Positions 33,510 through 41,914 of a DNA stretch of 60,119 nt are shown here, in pieces; the stretch's first letter is position 1; each line of letters opens with the position of its first letter. The DNA comes from CANIGN01 sp964538275 (GTDB lineage Bacteria > Bdellovibrionota > UBA2428), in the NCBI GenBank assembly GCA_964538275.1, contig CAZIFW010000010.1, forward strand, positions 1 to 60,119, given 5' to 3'. The notes below the pieces were generated by a model that worked only from the letters and a program-made list of their open reading frames with translations, searched no databases and had not been told where the DNA came from. Position numbers and translations under genes: made by a program.

Positions 33510-34271
33510 ATGAGAATGAGTTTAAGCCGCTTTGATTCAACGGGGGAATTAATTGAGTTCGTTTCTTTTTCAAGTGAGGTTGCCAGAGGTCAAGATGAAA
33601 CTGCGCACCTTTTTGAATTTACTTCTATAGCACCTGCTATACCGCCAGCTAAGGAAGGCGATAATCCACAACATGTTTATCTTGTGATTGGTCCACAATC
33701 TAAAGAAGCACGCGTTGATTCTTACATAGCAAGTATGGCGCTAAAAAGTTTGCAGCGTCGATACATGAGCCCTCGCGACAAACTCTACTTCTCAACTCTT
33801 GTAGGTTTTGATACCAATGCTGAAGCCAAAGGACCTAAAGTAGAAAAACTTTTAAAAACTGTTGAGCGTTGGATTGCTCAAGCACAGCCTCGCTGTGTGA
33901 TCCTCCTTCGCCGTGGCGAAGCCGGACTGCGTTGCCATAAGCTAACAGACCCCATTCACGATAAGCTTGCTGAGATCAGCGAGAAGCAAATTTTGAGCAC
34001 TGAGCTTAGCCTCGACTCAATCACTGGAAACAGCCTTCAAGACGAAATCTTAAAGCTATGTATCAAGAAAGACCTAAGCATCCTTGAGATCGGCCTTGAT
34101 CCTATTCAAAAATCTTTCGAAGAATGTGCACAATCTGAGTGGAAGCTTTCTTCGGGCCCTGTTTTGAGATGGATGTTCGAAAGCCTACCTTTCAAAATGA
34201 CACTTGCTCCAGAAATGCCAGTGCTGGAAGTTATTCCTCCGCTAGAAATTCCTGCCGAGTTTAATCTTTAA
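33510..34271 (+). CDS. Cytoplasmic protein of unknown function
   Basis: About 253 residues from ATG 33510; a TTG at 33492 or ATG at 33516 are alternatives, as no ribosome site is clear. There is no signal peptide or membrane segment. The chain is alpha/beta with VYLVIGPQSKEARVDSYIA, a motif PRCVILLRRGEAGLR, and a Pro-rich acidic end (MPVLEVIPPLEIPAEF). I do not recognise the family. It ends 23 bp before the exported-protein gene at 34295. Confidence 0.65.
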   Translation: MRMSLSRFDSTGELIEFVSFSSEVARGQDETAHLFEFTSIAPAIPPAKEGDNPQHVYLVIGPQSKEARVDSYIASMALKSLQRRYMSPRDKLYFSTLVGFDTNAEAKGPKVEKLLKTVERWIAQAQPRCVILLRRGEAGLRCHKLTDPIHDKLAEISEKQILSTELSLDSITGNSLQDEILKLCIKKDLSILEIGLDPIQKSFEECAQSEWKLSSGPVLRWMFESLPFKMTLAPEMPVLEVIPPLEIPAEFNL

Positions 34272-34294
34272 GAAAACTATGTAGAATAGAAAGG

Positions 34295-35041
34295 GTGAAA
34301 AAGAATTTTTACACCCTTTCTACAACTCTTTTATCCTTCAGTGTTCTCGTAGCCTCTGCTGCAGATTTTACTGTTGTTAAAAATCAACGCTTCGAAGTGA
34401 CTGAAGCTGCAAGTAAAAATCTAAAGGATTTTAACTCTCCTTCGGTTTGCGAGAACTGGAAAGAGGCTTTTATGGAAAGCCTTATTGGCAAAAATTTTAA
34501 AACATCAGAGGAAAAGCGTACAGCTACAACCAAAGCAGAAAGCATGCTCAAAGAAATTTCGAGCATGTGGAAGAAACATTTCCCCGAGGATGCCAAAGGC
34601 GCTGCTCACTACGAGATATTTCTACTTATTGGCTTAAAAAAAGACACCAACGAATCCTATAAAAAGTTTTACGAAAGAAGATATCGAGAACACATTGATG
34701 GGCTCAAAAAAGTGCTTGCACAATTTGGTAACGAATCGGCTTTTGATGAAGATCGTGCTGAATTTTCCGAACGCATAAGAATGGCTGAATTTCTTAAAAG
34801 CTATGCAACCTCTGCCAACAAGCCAGTGGACGCTAAAAAAGCAGCATGGGCGCTTATTCTCAACGAAATGCAGCTTGCACACCCAGAAATGGATCAAAAG
34901 CTACTCGCCAGCATTGTAGTGGGAGCAAGTTCATTTAATCAAAGTCCCGATAAACTTTGTCCTCACGTAGAGATACGCAAAGCCATTCCTGTAGAAGATG
35001 ATCACGTAGAAGGTAAAACTAAGAAAAAACAAACAAATTAA
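34295..35041 (+). CDS. Exported helical protein, unknown function
   Basis: A 248-residue protein starting at GTG behind GAAAGG, with signal peptide MKKNFYTLSTTLLSFSVLVASA. The mature part is mostly helical and charged, with two cysteines (SVCENW and KLCPHV) near its ends. The C-terminus is lysine-rich (EGKTKKKQTN). No family is recognised. A short hairpin follows (35040-35066). Confidence 0.65.
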   Translation: MKKNFYTLSTTLLSFSVLVASAADFTVVKNQRFEVTEAASKNLKDFNSPSVCENWKEAFMESLIGKNFKTSEEKRTATTKAESMLKEISSMWKKHFPEDAKGAAHYEIFLLIGLKKDTNESYKKFYERRYREHIDGLKKVLAQFGNESAFDEDRAEFSERIRMAEFLKSYATSANKPVDAKKAAWALILNEMQLAHPEMDQKLLASIVVGASSFNQSPDKLCPHVEIRKAIPVEDDHVEGKTKKKQTN

Positions 35042-35066
35042 AAAGCAATCCTACGAATCGCTTTTA
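35040..35066 (+). terminator. Possible terminator after the gene at 34295
   Basis: AAAAGC and GCTTTT pair around a 13-15-nt loop and end in TTTT. Short stem; it could also serve the convergent gene. Confidence 0.4.
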
Positions 35067-35108
35067 AGTGCCCTCATATGTATGAAGGCCAAAGATATCT
35101 AATTGTAA

Positions 35109-36215
35109 TTATTGAGGGCGAATTTTTTCGGAACTTGAAACTATATTTCCGTTTTCAGAAACCTTTATTAAAACTATGTCGCCCGTAGGCGCATGATAAT
35201 TTAAGAGGTTTAAAATAATTTGCGTTGAGCTTAGGTTAGATGTTGCAAGCTCATCAAATATTGAAACCAGATCAAAACTTTGCTGAGACTTGAGCTCGCT
35301 TACTTTACGCTCAACACTTTTACTTTCTTCTTTCGTCACATTTGCAGTTACTGACTTTTGGGATGCTATCAACGTTCCGCCTTTGGTAAGCAATTTAGTA
35401 GCTAGTAGATTCAAAAAACTACTGACTGAATCTTTAGTTTCGTAATTTAAACTAAGAAGACAAGAGTTGAAGGTAACAACAGCATCAGCACACATAATTC
35501 CCTCAAAATCCATTTCCTGAAGTTCTTTGGCATAAACATTCTTAGCGCCAACAAAGAAAGTTCCAGGAAGAGCATGCCCTTCCCAATAGAGTCGAGATAA
35601 GCAGCCATTTTTCTGTACATAGTTTTTTAATTTTTCATCAATTGAGAGATCTTCGTTAAACTCCAACTTGTCGTAGCCGCTCGCTTTAAAACGAGATTCA
35701 AAAATTGTGTTTGCATAGTGGTACATTTTATCATCTAGAGCTGCGGCATTAACAAAAAGCTGATTACCGTTTGGGCTCGCTATAAGCTTGCTATACTGCT
35801 CAAGATACCTATCCTCTAGGCTCTCATCCTCCAAGATGAGAATGACGAGATATTGCCCGACCCCAATGACAACATATCCCACCCCGTGAAACAGAACATT
35901 ACTTGTGCTTAGTACTCTTGCTTGAAATTGAAAGTTCTTACGTTCGTAAATGAGCTCATCGAGTTCATCTTTAAATTTTTGATATTCCTCGGGTGATCTT
36001 TTCCACTTAATAACTTTCAGAGCATCCGCAAGAAGACTCACGGGTGTTGTGAGCGGAAAAAAGTATGCCGACACCCCATGGTAAGTTGCTTGCATCGCAA
36101 ATTTTACAGGTGCGTCTTTAATAGATTGTAAACACGATTTTGCGAGTGCGCCTCGAGATGAAAAAGAAAGTAGCAAAAGAAGAACAAATTTGAACTCAAT
36201 GAGCTTTGATTTCAT
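35109..36215 (-). CDS. Exported caspase-like (His-Cys) fold protein
   Basis: A 368-residue protein with signal peptide MKSKLIEFKFVLLLLLSFSSRGALA, then a membrane segment near 108-127 (VLFHGVGYVVIGVGQYLVIL). The C-terminal domain (about 200-330) has the layout of caspase/CHAT-like peptidases. A strand ends in LYWEGHALPG with H214, and a second in AVVTFNSCLLSL with C252. A helix and the strand KGGTLIASQKSV follow, the usual late element of the fold. If correct, it is an exported, membrane-associated cysteine peptidase with Asp or basic specificity. This is a motif-level call and needs structure comparison. Confidence 0.55.
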   Translation of the reverse strand: MKSKLIEFKFVLLLLLSFSSRGALAKSCLQSIKDAPVKFAMQATYHGVSAYFFPLTTPVSLLADALKVIKWKRSPEEYQKFKDELDELIYERKNFQFQARVLSTSNVLFHGVGYVVIGVGQYLVILILEDESLEDRYLEQYSKLIASPNGNQLFVNAAALDDKMYHYANTIFESRFKASGYDKLEFNEDLSIDEKLKNYVQKNGCLSRLYWEGHALPGTFFVGAKNVYAKELQEMDFEGIMCADAVVTFNSCLLSLNYETKDSVSSFLNLLATKLLTKGGTLIASQKSVTANVTKEESKSVERKVSELKSQQSFDLVSIFDELATSNLSSTQIILNLLNYHAPTGDIVLIKVSENGNIVSSSEKIRPQ

Positions 36216-36288
36216 AACGAGAAAAGAGAAGAATAGCGTCAGTTGCGCTACGCGTCAACTACCTTTAAGCACGCGTTATTAATGGGCT

Positions 36289-36846
36289 TTAAGTCGTAAT
36301 CGCACGAATATCAGGAAGGTCGCGGTAACGCTCGGCCCAATCTAGGCCGTATCCCACAACGAAAACGTCGGGAATTTCGAGCCCAACAAAATCGGGCTCG
36401 ATGTCTACTTCGCGACGAGATTTTTTATCTAGAAGTGCCACTAGATTAACACTAGCGGCACCTTTTGCGATGAACGCATTCTTGAGCTCTAGAAGCGTTC
36501 TGCCAGTGTCAATAATTTCATCGAGGATGTAGACATCTTTGTCTTTAACACTCAAGGAGAAGGGAATATCGACCTTAACAAGGCCTGAGCTCTTAGTGCC
36601 CTCTCCGTACGAAGAAGCTCTTAAAAAATCAACCTGAACAGGATGAGGAATCTTACGCACTAAATCGGCCATAAAAATCCAGGCACCTTTGAGCACACAG
36701 ATAAAAATACTGGGACGCTCAGACTTGCTCAAAGCGACGCCAATTTCTTCGGCTAATTTTGCAACTAAAAGATCTACCTCTTTTGCAGAAAATAGTACTT
36801 CAGAATTTTCAGGAACTTTGGGCTCAGAGCTTGGAATTGAAGTCAT
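36289..36846 (-). CDS. hpt: Hypoxanthine phosphoribosyltransferase
   Basis: Salvages hypoxanthine or guanine with PRPP to make IMP or GMP. The 185-residue length is normal. The PRPP loop reads VYILDEIIDTGRTL, with Asp-Glu where the family usually has Glu-Asp. FLRASSYGEGTKSSG is the flexible loop, and VVGYGLDWAERYRDLPDI is the purine-site C-terminus. It is the last gene of the minus-strand nagZ-tatA-tatC-phnD-like-hpt run, 6 bp after the preceding stop. Confidence 0.93.
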   Translation of the reverse strand: MTSIPSSEPKVPENSEVLFSAKEVDLLVAKLAEEIGVALSKSERPSIFICVLKGAWIFMADLVRKIPHPVQVDFLRASSYGEGTKSSGLVKVDIPFSLSVKDKDVYILDEIIDTGRTLLELKNAFIAKGAASVNLVALLDKKSRREVDIEPDFVGLEIPDVFVVGYGLDWAERYRDLPDIRAITT

Positions 36847-36852
36847 TTATAC

Positions 36853-37728
36853 CTACTTTTTAGAAGATGGTGCCGCAGCTGGAGCTGCTTTGCTTTCAAG
36901 TTGTCTTACACTTTCAAAGTGCATGCGAGTTGCAGTTGTTAACCGATCTGCACCTGTTACATCTTTAATTAATGGAGATTCTTCGCTCAACGCAAGAAGA
37001 ACTTCCATAAGTCTCAAGACAGTTGAAGGATGTTTTTTGTGAAAGTCTTCACGAACTATGAGTGGATCGTTCGGAATGGGCTCTGAAAAAGCCAAGGGTT
37101 TAAACTTAACCTTCTTAGGCATGCTTTCTGAAAACTTTGTCCAAGCGCCTTCTTTGGAAGCAGGATCATCTGCCCATACACCTACGGCATCTACTTCGCC
37201 TTTTACCAGAGCCTCGAGTGCTTTTTCGTGTGTAACATGAAAAGACTCTTGGTAGCTGCCATCAGGCAAGCCAGCTTGTCTCAACATTTGGCGGGGATAC
37301 AAATAACCACTTCCACTTTCGAGATCTACAAAACCTACTTTTTTACCTTTGAGAGCTTTTAAATTTTTAATAGGTGAATTGCTCAAGGTCACAAGTGCTG
37401 AATAATAATACTCCGACTGAGCATAAACTTTTTTGAGCAAATATCGAAGGGGAGTTTTTGATTCAAGTTTAATTGTTAAACGTGGAGGGAGTATTGCAAA
37501 CTGAAGCGTCCCTTTTTGAAAAGCTGCAGAGAGATCTTCATAATTTTTTGCAACATAAAGTGTAACTTTATCATTGAGTCTCTTGCTCAATTCAGCTTCC
37601 AATTCTTTTACTTTTGGAACAGCTTCATTAGGAGTTAATCCGATGACAATATCGGGATTTGCAAAAACCAAAGAATTTAAGAAAATACTAATACTTAATA
37701 GAACCCTTGAATTAAATTTAAATCTCAT
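36853..37728 (-). CDS. PhnD-like phosphate/phosphonate-binding protein, orphan
   Basis: A 291-residue periplasmic binding protein with a signal peptide (MRFKFNSRVLLSISIFLNSLVFA). The PhnD-type fold is supported by GLTPNEAVPKV, FAILPPRLTIKL, LKALKGKKVGFVDLESGSGYLYPRQML and VDAVGVWADDP. The family binds phosphonate or phosphite and similar oxyanions for an ABC importer. No permease or ATPase is nearby, so it may serve another importer or act as a sensor. The C-terminus is Ala/Pro-rich. It is 5 bp from tatC. Confidence 0.85.
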   Translation of the reverse strand: MRFKFNSRVLLSISIFLNSLVFANPDIVIGLTPNEAVPKVKELEAELSKRLNDKVTLYVAKNYEDLSAAFQKGTLQFAILPPRLTIKLESKTPLRYLLKKVYAQSEYYYSALVTLSNSPIKNLKALKGKKVGFVDLESGSGYLYPRQMLRQAGLPDGSYQESFHVTHEKALEALVKGEVDAVGVWADDPASKEGAWTKFSESMPKKVKFKPLAFSEPIPNDPLIVREDFHKKHPSTVLRLMEVLLALSEESPLIKDVTGADRLTTATRMHFESVRQLESKAAPAAAPSSKK

Positions 37729-37733
37729 AAGTT

Positions 37734-38477
37734 TCAGGACGACCCCTCTCCTTTAACATCACTATTAGAGAACTTTTCTCCCACTTTTGCGAGTAGAATT
37801 CCACACTCAAAAAGCACTTGAAGTGGAATCATCATTAATATCATGCTCCAAGGGTCTGGAGGGCTTAAAAAAGCAGAAATAATTGCATTTGCCACTACCG
37901 ATAAGCGGCGCCCTTTGGCCCAAGTTGCAGCCTTTACCCACCCCCATAAGGAAAGGTTTAACATTACGGCAGGTATCTCAAAAAATAACGCGCTCATTAA
38001 AATAATACCAATGGCAGCATTTACGTAAGAAGACACTGTGAGCATCGGCACCAAATCTGCGTGGCCAAAAGACAATACCGTTTTAATAATAAAAGGGAGT
38101 ATGTACTGATAACCCACAAAACTTCCCGCGATAAAACAAACAACAAAAGAAATAATGAGCGCACGCAATCTCTTGCGTTCAGCTTCTTTGAGGGCGGGTC
38201 TTACAAAACACAAAACTTCATAACCTAAAAGTGGCGAAGAAATTAAGATTCCTGCAAGCAATGCAATTCTAAACAACACGCCAATCTTTTCAAAAAATCG
38301 CGTAAAAACAAGTGGGTTATCTGCACCCAAATAGGTTTCAATAGGAACCCTTAATCCTTCAAAAATTGGATCTGCTAAGTAGTAGCCTAGCGCGGAACCT
38401 AATATCACCCATAAGAAGGCGCGCTTAAACCGAACAAAAAGTTCTTCAACGTGGGTAAGTAGAGGCTGCTTATCCAT
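37734..38477 (-). CDS. tatC: Sec-independent translocase subunit TatC
   Basis: The receptor of the twin-arginine system in the inner membrane, which exports folded proteins. The 247 residues form six membrane helices. The N-terminal HVEELFVRFKRA matches the HLEELRxR motif, and FVRPALKEAE keeps the F and E residues that bind the twin-arginine signal. It overlaps tatA by 8 bp. Confidence 0.95.
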   Translation of the reverse strand: MDKQPLLTHVEELFVRFKRAFLWVILGSALGYYLADPIFEGLRVPIETYLGADNPLVFTRFFEKIGVLFRIALLAGILISSPLLGYEVLCFVRPALKEAERKRLRALIISFVVCFIAGSFVGYQYILPFIIKTVLSFGHADLVPMLTVSSYVNAAIGIILMSALFFEIPAVMLNLSLWGWVKAATWAKGRRLSVVANAIISAFLSPPDPWSMILMMIPLQVLFECGILLAKVGEKFSNSDVKGEGSS

Positions 38478-38664
38478 CTTTTTCTTTTTTGCGTTCTTCT
38501 TGCATAACTTCCTCGTTAAGCAAAACCTTTACGTTGTTTAATTGAGTTTTTAACTTACCCATCCAACGCCCCATATGTTGCGCAGTTTTAATTAAATCTT
38601 GAGGCCCCAATACCAATAGAGCTATTGCGAGGATGAGAAGTATCTCTGGGAAACTGAGTTCCAT
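38470..38664 (-). CDS. tatA: Sec-independent translocase subunit TatA
   Basis: A 64-residue pore-forming Tat subunit with one membrane helix (FPEILLILAIALLVLGPQDL), the FG-like hinge (here GPQDL) and a short amphipathic helix. The acidic/basic tail is short, typical of TatA rather than TatB. Its start lies inside the end of the nagZ gene (43-bp overlap), and it overlaps tatC by 8 bp, so all three are translated from one message. No tatB is seen. Confidence 0.9.
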   Translation of the reverse strand: MELSFPEILLILAIALLVLGPQDLIKTAQHMGRWMGKLKTQLNNVKVLLNEEVMQEERKKEKDG

Positions 38665-40286
38665 GAATTGGCTCTAGAGCCTAGCACTCTAAGAAACTGA
38701 CGCAAACTTGTAGAAGTAGCGCTATTTAAATGCACAAGCGCAAGGGGTTTCTGAGGCCGCTCAATACGAGGCACTTTAACGGGCAAGGTCCCTAAATGTA
38801 CCCATAAAATAGGCGCCTTATGAGTTGTGCTTTTATAACTGCGGTTAAAGAAGCGGGAAAGATGCCTTACCCACTCGCCTCCATCTTTATGCAAAGGAGG
38901 AGTTATAATCACCACCGGCCCCGTACTCTTACTTTTCACTTCCAAAAAGCTTAAAAGCTTTGTGTATTCGCCCTTTTCAATATCTGCCAAAAGAAGCCGA
39001 TCTTGAGGTCTAAACTCCCGCCACACCCTAGCATAAGCACCCTTGGGCATGAGTACCGTCCAAGGACCTTTGGAATTAGGATCCATATTTTGCAAAAGAT
39101 GAGACTCTGTTCCGAGGACCCAAGATTGGGAATTCATCCATGCTTGTTCAATCAAATCGCGTTTTTCGCTAAGTGCAAATGCGCGTGCCTTTTGACTATC
39201 AAATTTAATGCGTAAAACTTTATCTCTAAGGTTTTGAATGCGCGCAATTTTTGCATTGAGTTCAGACTCAGATATCTCGCCACTCTGAATGGCTTGCACA
39301 ATGCGATCACGAACACGCAGCTGATCTTCTTTATTCCAAACTACCAATACGGAATCCACACCAGACATCAAACTTCGAAGCGCCACATCTGAAATGTCTT
39401 CACCTTGCGAAGCAAGTGCCCCCATCTCTAAATCATCCGATAAAACAAACCCATTAAAGCCCAATTCTTTTCTAAGAAAATCCGACAAAACACTTTTAGA
39501 TAAACTAGCTGGTATTCTATCAAAAGCTTGCATCTCTACATGCGCTGTCATAACGGCAGGTATACGAGGATCGCGCATAGCCTGCAAAAATGGCGGCATG
39601 TCTTCACTCATCAATTTAGCTTTTGTTTGATGATTCACCGCTTTGAGAAAATGAGAATCTTGAAAGGCGTGAGGTCCATGACCTGGAAAATGCTTTGGAA
39701 AAGGAAAAGTTCCCCCACGAATATGCCCTTCTAAAAATGCACTTGTCATTTGAGTTACAGTCTCGGGATCTGATCCCCAAATACGATTTTCTAAAAAGCT
39801 TCTTGCATCCCCGCGATCCATCACCGGAGCAAAATTAATATCCACTCCAATACTTTTAAGTTCTTGCGCCATTAAAAATGAAATTTTTTCTACCAACTCA
39901 GAATCACGTGTAGCTCCAAGAGCCGCAGCATCTGGCACAGCTGATAAACCACGCTTAAGGCGCATCACTCTTCCGCCTTCGTGATCAATGGCCGTTAAGG
40001 CTCGTTGCATTCCCGTGCTTTTTTCTAAGTTACGAATATTTCTAACAACATCTTGTAACTCTTTGGCTGTTTTTATATTCCATCCAAAAAAAACAATTCC
40101 CGAAGGTTGAATCTCTTTAATTTGCTCTAAATCGTGAAAGCCCACCCACATTAATTGCCCTGCCTTTTTTTGTAGATCAGCGAGAGACAAAGAATTGCGA
40201 TTGTTGGCCTGTAAATTAAGTGTCAAAAGCATGCCGCCACTCATAATCAAGGAGAGTAAAAAAGAGCAAACATACCTAAACTTCAC
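38622..40286 (-). CDS. nagZ: Exported GH3 beta-N-acetylglucosaminidase (NagZ-type)
   Basis: A 554-residue glycoside hydrolase family 3 protein that removes N-acetylglucosamine from muropeptides. Landmarks: AIDHEGGRVMRL, INFAPVMDRG, FPKHFPGHGPHAFQDSH and the nucleophile aspartate in VLSDDLEMGAL. A signal peptide (MKFRYVCSFLLSLIMSGGMLLTLNLQA) places it outside the cytoplasm, whereas E. coli NagZ is cytoplasmic. The C-terminal 200 residues lie outside the catalytic domain. It starts at GTG. It begins the operon with tatA, tatC, the PhnD-like gene and hpt. Confidence 0.88.
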   Translation of the reverse strand: MKFRYVCSFLLSLIMSGGMLLTLNLQANNRNSLSLADLQKKAGQLMWVGFHDLEQIKEIQPSGIVFFGWNIKTAKELQDVVRNIRNLEKSTGMQRALTAIDHEGGRVMRLKRGLSAVPDAAALGATRDSELVEKISFLMAQELKSIGVDINFAPVMDRGDARSFLENRIWGSDPETVTQMTSAFLEGHIRGGTFPFPKHFPGHGPHAFQDSHFLKAVNHQTKAKLMSEDMPPFLQAMRDPRIPAVMTAHVEMQAFDRIPASLSKSVLSDFLRKELGFNGFVLSDDLEMGALASQGEDISDVALRSLMSGVDSVLVVWNKEDQLRVRDRIVQAIQSGEISESELNAKIARIQNLRDKVLRIKFDSQKARAFALSEKRDLIEQAWMNSQSWVLGTESHLLQNMDPNSKGPWTVLMPKGAYARVWREFRPQDRLLLADIEKGEYTKLLSFLEVKSKSTGPVVIITPPLHKDGGEWVRHLSRFFNRSYKSTTHKAPILWVHLGTLPVKVPRIERPQKPLALVHLNSATSTSLRQFLRVLGSRANSWNSVSQRYFSSSQ

Positions 40287-40315
40287 ATAGTTCTTATCGG
40301 TCTTTACTTAGAAAA

Positions 40316-40335
40316 ATGAGTCAGCGAAGACTCAT
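40316..40335. promoter_or_regulatory. 7-bp palindrome between divergent nagZ and barrel-protein genes
   Basis: ATGAGTC-AGCGAA-GACTCAT is a perfect inverted repeat with a 6-nt spacer, midway between two divergent genes. Its position suits a shared operator; no T-run follows. Confidence 0.35.
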
Positions 40336-40410
40336 GTCAAAAAATCTCATTTATTATGCTCCAGTGAATTCAATTGTGGCGTTTCTTATCCGATAAAATA
40401 AGAGGTGAAA

Positions 40411-41136
40411 ATGATGAGAAAGTACTCGCTAGCGTTGGTTGCCCTTTCTGCTGTGTTTGCATTACAAGGACACTCTGAGTTCAAACTCGGTGTTATGGGA
40501 GGCGGAAACTTTACAACTTTCACCTCATCTGTGAGGGCAGCTGTATCTCTTGATCAGCCCGCACCTAATACAGTTTATACAGGTAACCTTGGACCAAGTG
40601 GACAATTTGGATATCAGGTGGGCGGATTGATTCGCTATGAAGTAGAAACTTGGATGTTCGAAAGTAACGTACTTTACACAAGTCGTGCGGCTAATTGGGC
40701 AGGAGCTGTAGAAAACGGTAGCGATGAAGTTCGTACGCGCGTTGAAATTAGAATGAACCAAATCGAAGTTCCCCTCATTGGCTATTACAAATTCCCTACA
40801 GAAATTGCGGACTTTAGATTTGGTGTTGGTTTTTACGGCTCTTACGGTATTGGAAAAATCAAATCTAAATACAGTCTATCGAACGTACCAGGGAGCATTG
40901 TTCAAACAAGTGACGAGTCTTCATGGAGTGACTTTGGATTTAGACGTTTTAACTTTGGTGGACTTATTGGTCTAGGCAGTAATTTCAAAATTGGTGATGA
41001 AGCCAAAATTGGCCTTGAACTCCGCACTCAATTTACGTTCAACAACATGGCAGATAAATTGAATCCTGCATTCGGACTTGGTGGTGAGAAAATCGGAATT
41101 GCCACAGTCGACCTTCTCGCAAGTTACGTATTTTAA
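40411..41136 (+). CDS. Outer-membrane beta-barrel protein
   Basis: About 241 residues; ATG at 40411 or 40414 behind AGAGGTG is preferred over the GTG at 40405. Signal peptide ends near QGHS. The mature chain alternates as in 8- to 10-strand PorT/OmpW-type barrels (FKLGVMGGGNFTTF, MFESNVLYTSRAANW, GFYGSYGIGKIKSKY, GLGSNFKIGDEAKIGLELRTQF) and ends with the aromatic TVDLLASYVF, the usual barrel-assembly signal. The ligand is unknown. Confidence 0.8.
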   Translation: MMRKYSLALVALSAVFALQGHSEFKLGVMGGGNFTTFTSSVRAAVSLDQPAPNTVYTGNLGPSGQFGYQVGGLIRYEVETWMFESNVLYTSRAANWAGAVENGSDEVRTRVEIRMNQIEVPLIGYYKFPTEIADFRFGVGFYGSYGIGKIKSKYSLSNVPGSIVQTSDESSWSDFGFRRFNFGGLIGLGSNFKIGDEAKIGLELRTQFTFNNMADKLNPAFGLGGEKIGIATVDLLASYVF

Positions 41137-41145
41137 GCTTTGTCG

Positions 41146-41242
41146 AAAAGGCGTCAGAGACCTTTTCGACACCCCTCGGGCACCTTTTCGACATTGTTAA
41201 AAAGGTAGCGGAGGGTAGTCAAAAAGGTCTCTGACGCCTTTT
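41146..41242. terminator. Very long hairpin, bidirectional terminator between convergent genes
   Basis: The outer arms (41146-41166 and 41222-41242) are a perfect 21-bp inverted repeat. Inside, CGACACCCCTC and TGACTACCCTC-like segments, and CACCTTTT with AAAAAGGTAG, continue the pairing nearly to a loop of about ten bases (CGACATTGTT). The whole is an imperfect hairpin of some 40 bp. It is flanked by A/T runs on both sides, as a two-way terminator should be. The end of the minus-strand gene at 41243 touches it. Confidence 0.75.
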
Positions 41243-41896
41243 TTACATGTAGTTTGTTTTTTCCTTAGCGATACGCGTATCTAATACTTCTGTGAGCTTG
41301 GAGTACTCTTTCGTTGCCGTATACTTTTTAATGTCTGCAGCGAGAATCGGCTCTAAAAACTTAGCTTCAATTTTGCAAAAAGGTTTTGGGATAAAAGTTT
41401 TTGACCAAGAGCGATTGAGCGTCCATCGTGGATTTGCGAGGGCTACCACCGGCACCACTGGTGCCCCGAGAATTTCTGCAAGTTTAAATACGCCATTTTT
41501 ACTTTTGCCAATCGGACCCCTCGGGCCATCGATCGCAAAGGTAATCCAACACAAGTTTTTTTCCTTGGTTAAACGCAAGAGTTCAAGAAAGCCCGAAGCC
41601 GCTCCCTTTGATGAACTTCCTCGTGCCACAACAAAACCAATTTTATTAAAGTACCTCGTGAGTAAATTGCCATCTTTGCTATGAGAAACAAGTACTCCCA
41701 CTGGCACACCTCTAAAGAACGCACTTAAGGAAATATCGTCTTGATGCAAATGCGCAAAGACCACAGGTTTCTTAGCATCAATGCGTTCCTGAATGGCAGG
41801 CGGCAGAGCTCCGCGTTTTTTTCGCCAAGTGGCTTGCACTATAAAGTGCACGATATACACGAGCTCAACTATTAAAAATTCCTTTAGCTTTTGCAT
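41243..41896 (-). CDS. DUF374-family lysophospholipid acyltransferase-like protein
   Basis: A 217-residue membrane-associated protein of the DUF374 branch of LPLAT acyltransferases. SHSKDGNLLTRYFNKIG, VARGSSSKGAASG and ITFAIDGPRGPIGKSKNG are the family's signature blocks. The role is probably in lipid A or phospholipid assembly, as family members often lie near lipopolysaccharide genes. It follows the transketolase C subunit by 18 bp on one transcript. Confidence 0.82.
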   Translation of the reverse strand: MQKLKEFLIVELVYIVHFIVQATWRKKRGALPPAIQERIDAKKPVVFAHLHQDDISLSAFFRGVPVGVLVSHSKDGNLLTRYFNKIGFVVARGSSSKGAASGFLELLRLTKEKNLCWITFAIDGPRGPIGKSKNGVFKLAEILGAPVVPVVALANPRWTLNRSWSKTFIPKPFCKIEAKFLEPILAADIKKYTATKEYSKLTEVLDTRIAKEKTNYM

Positions 41897-41914
41897 TCAG
41901 AGCCCAAACAAAAC

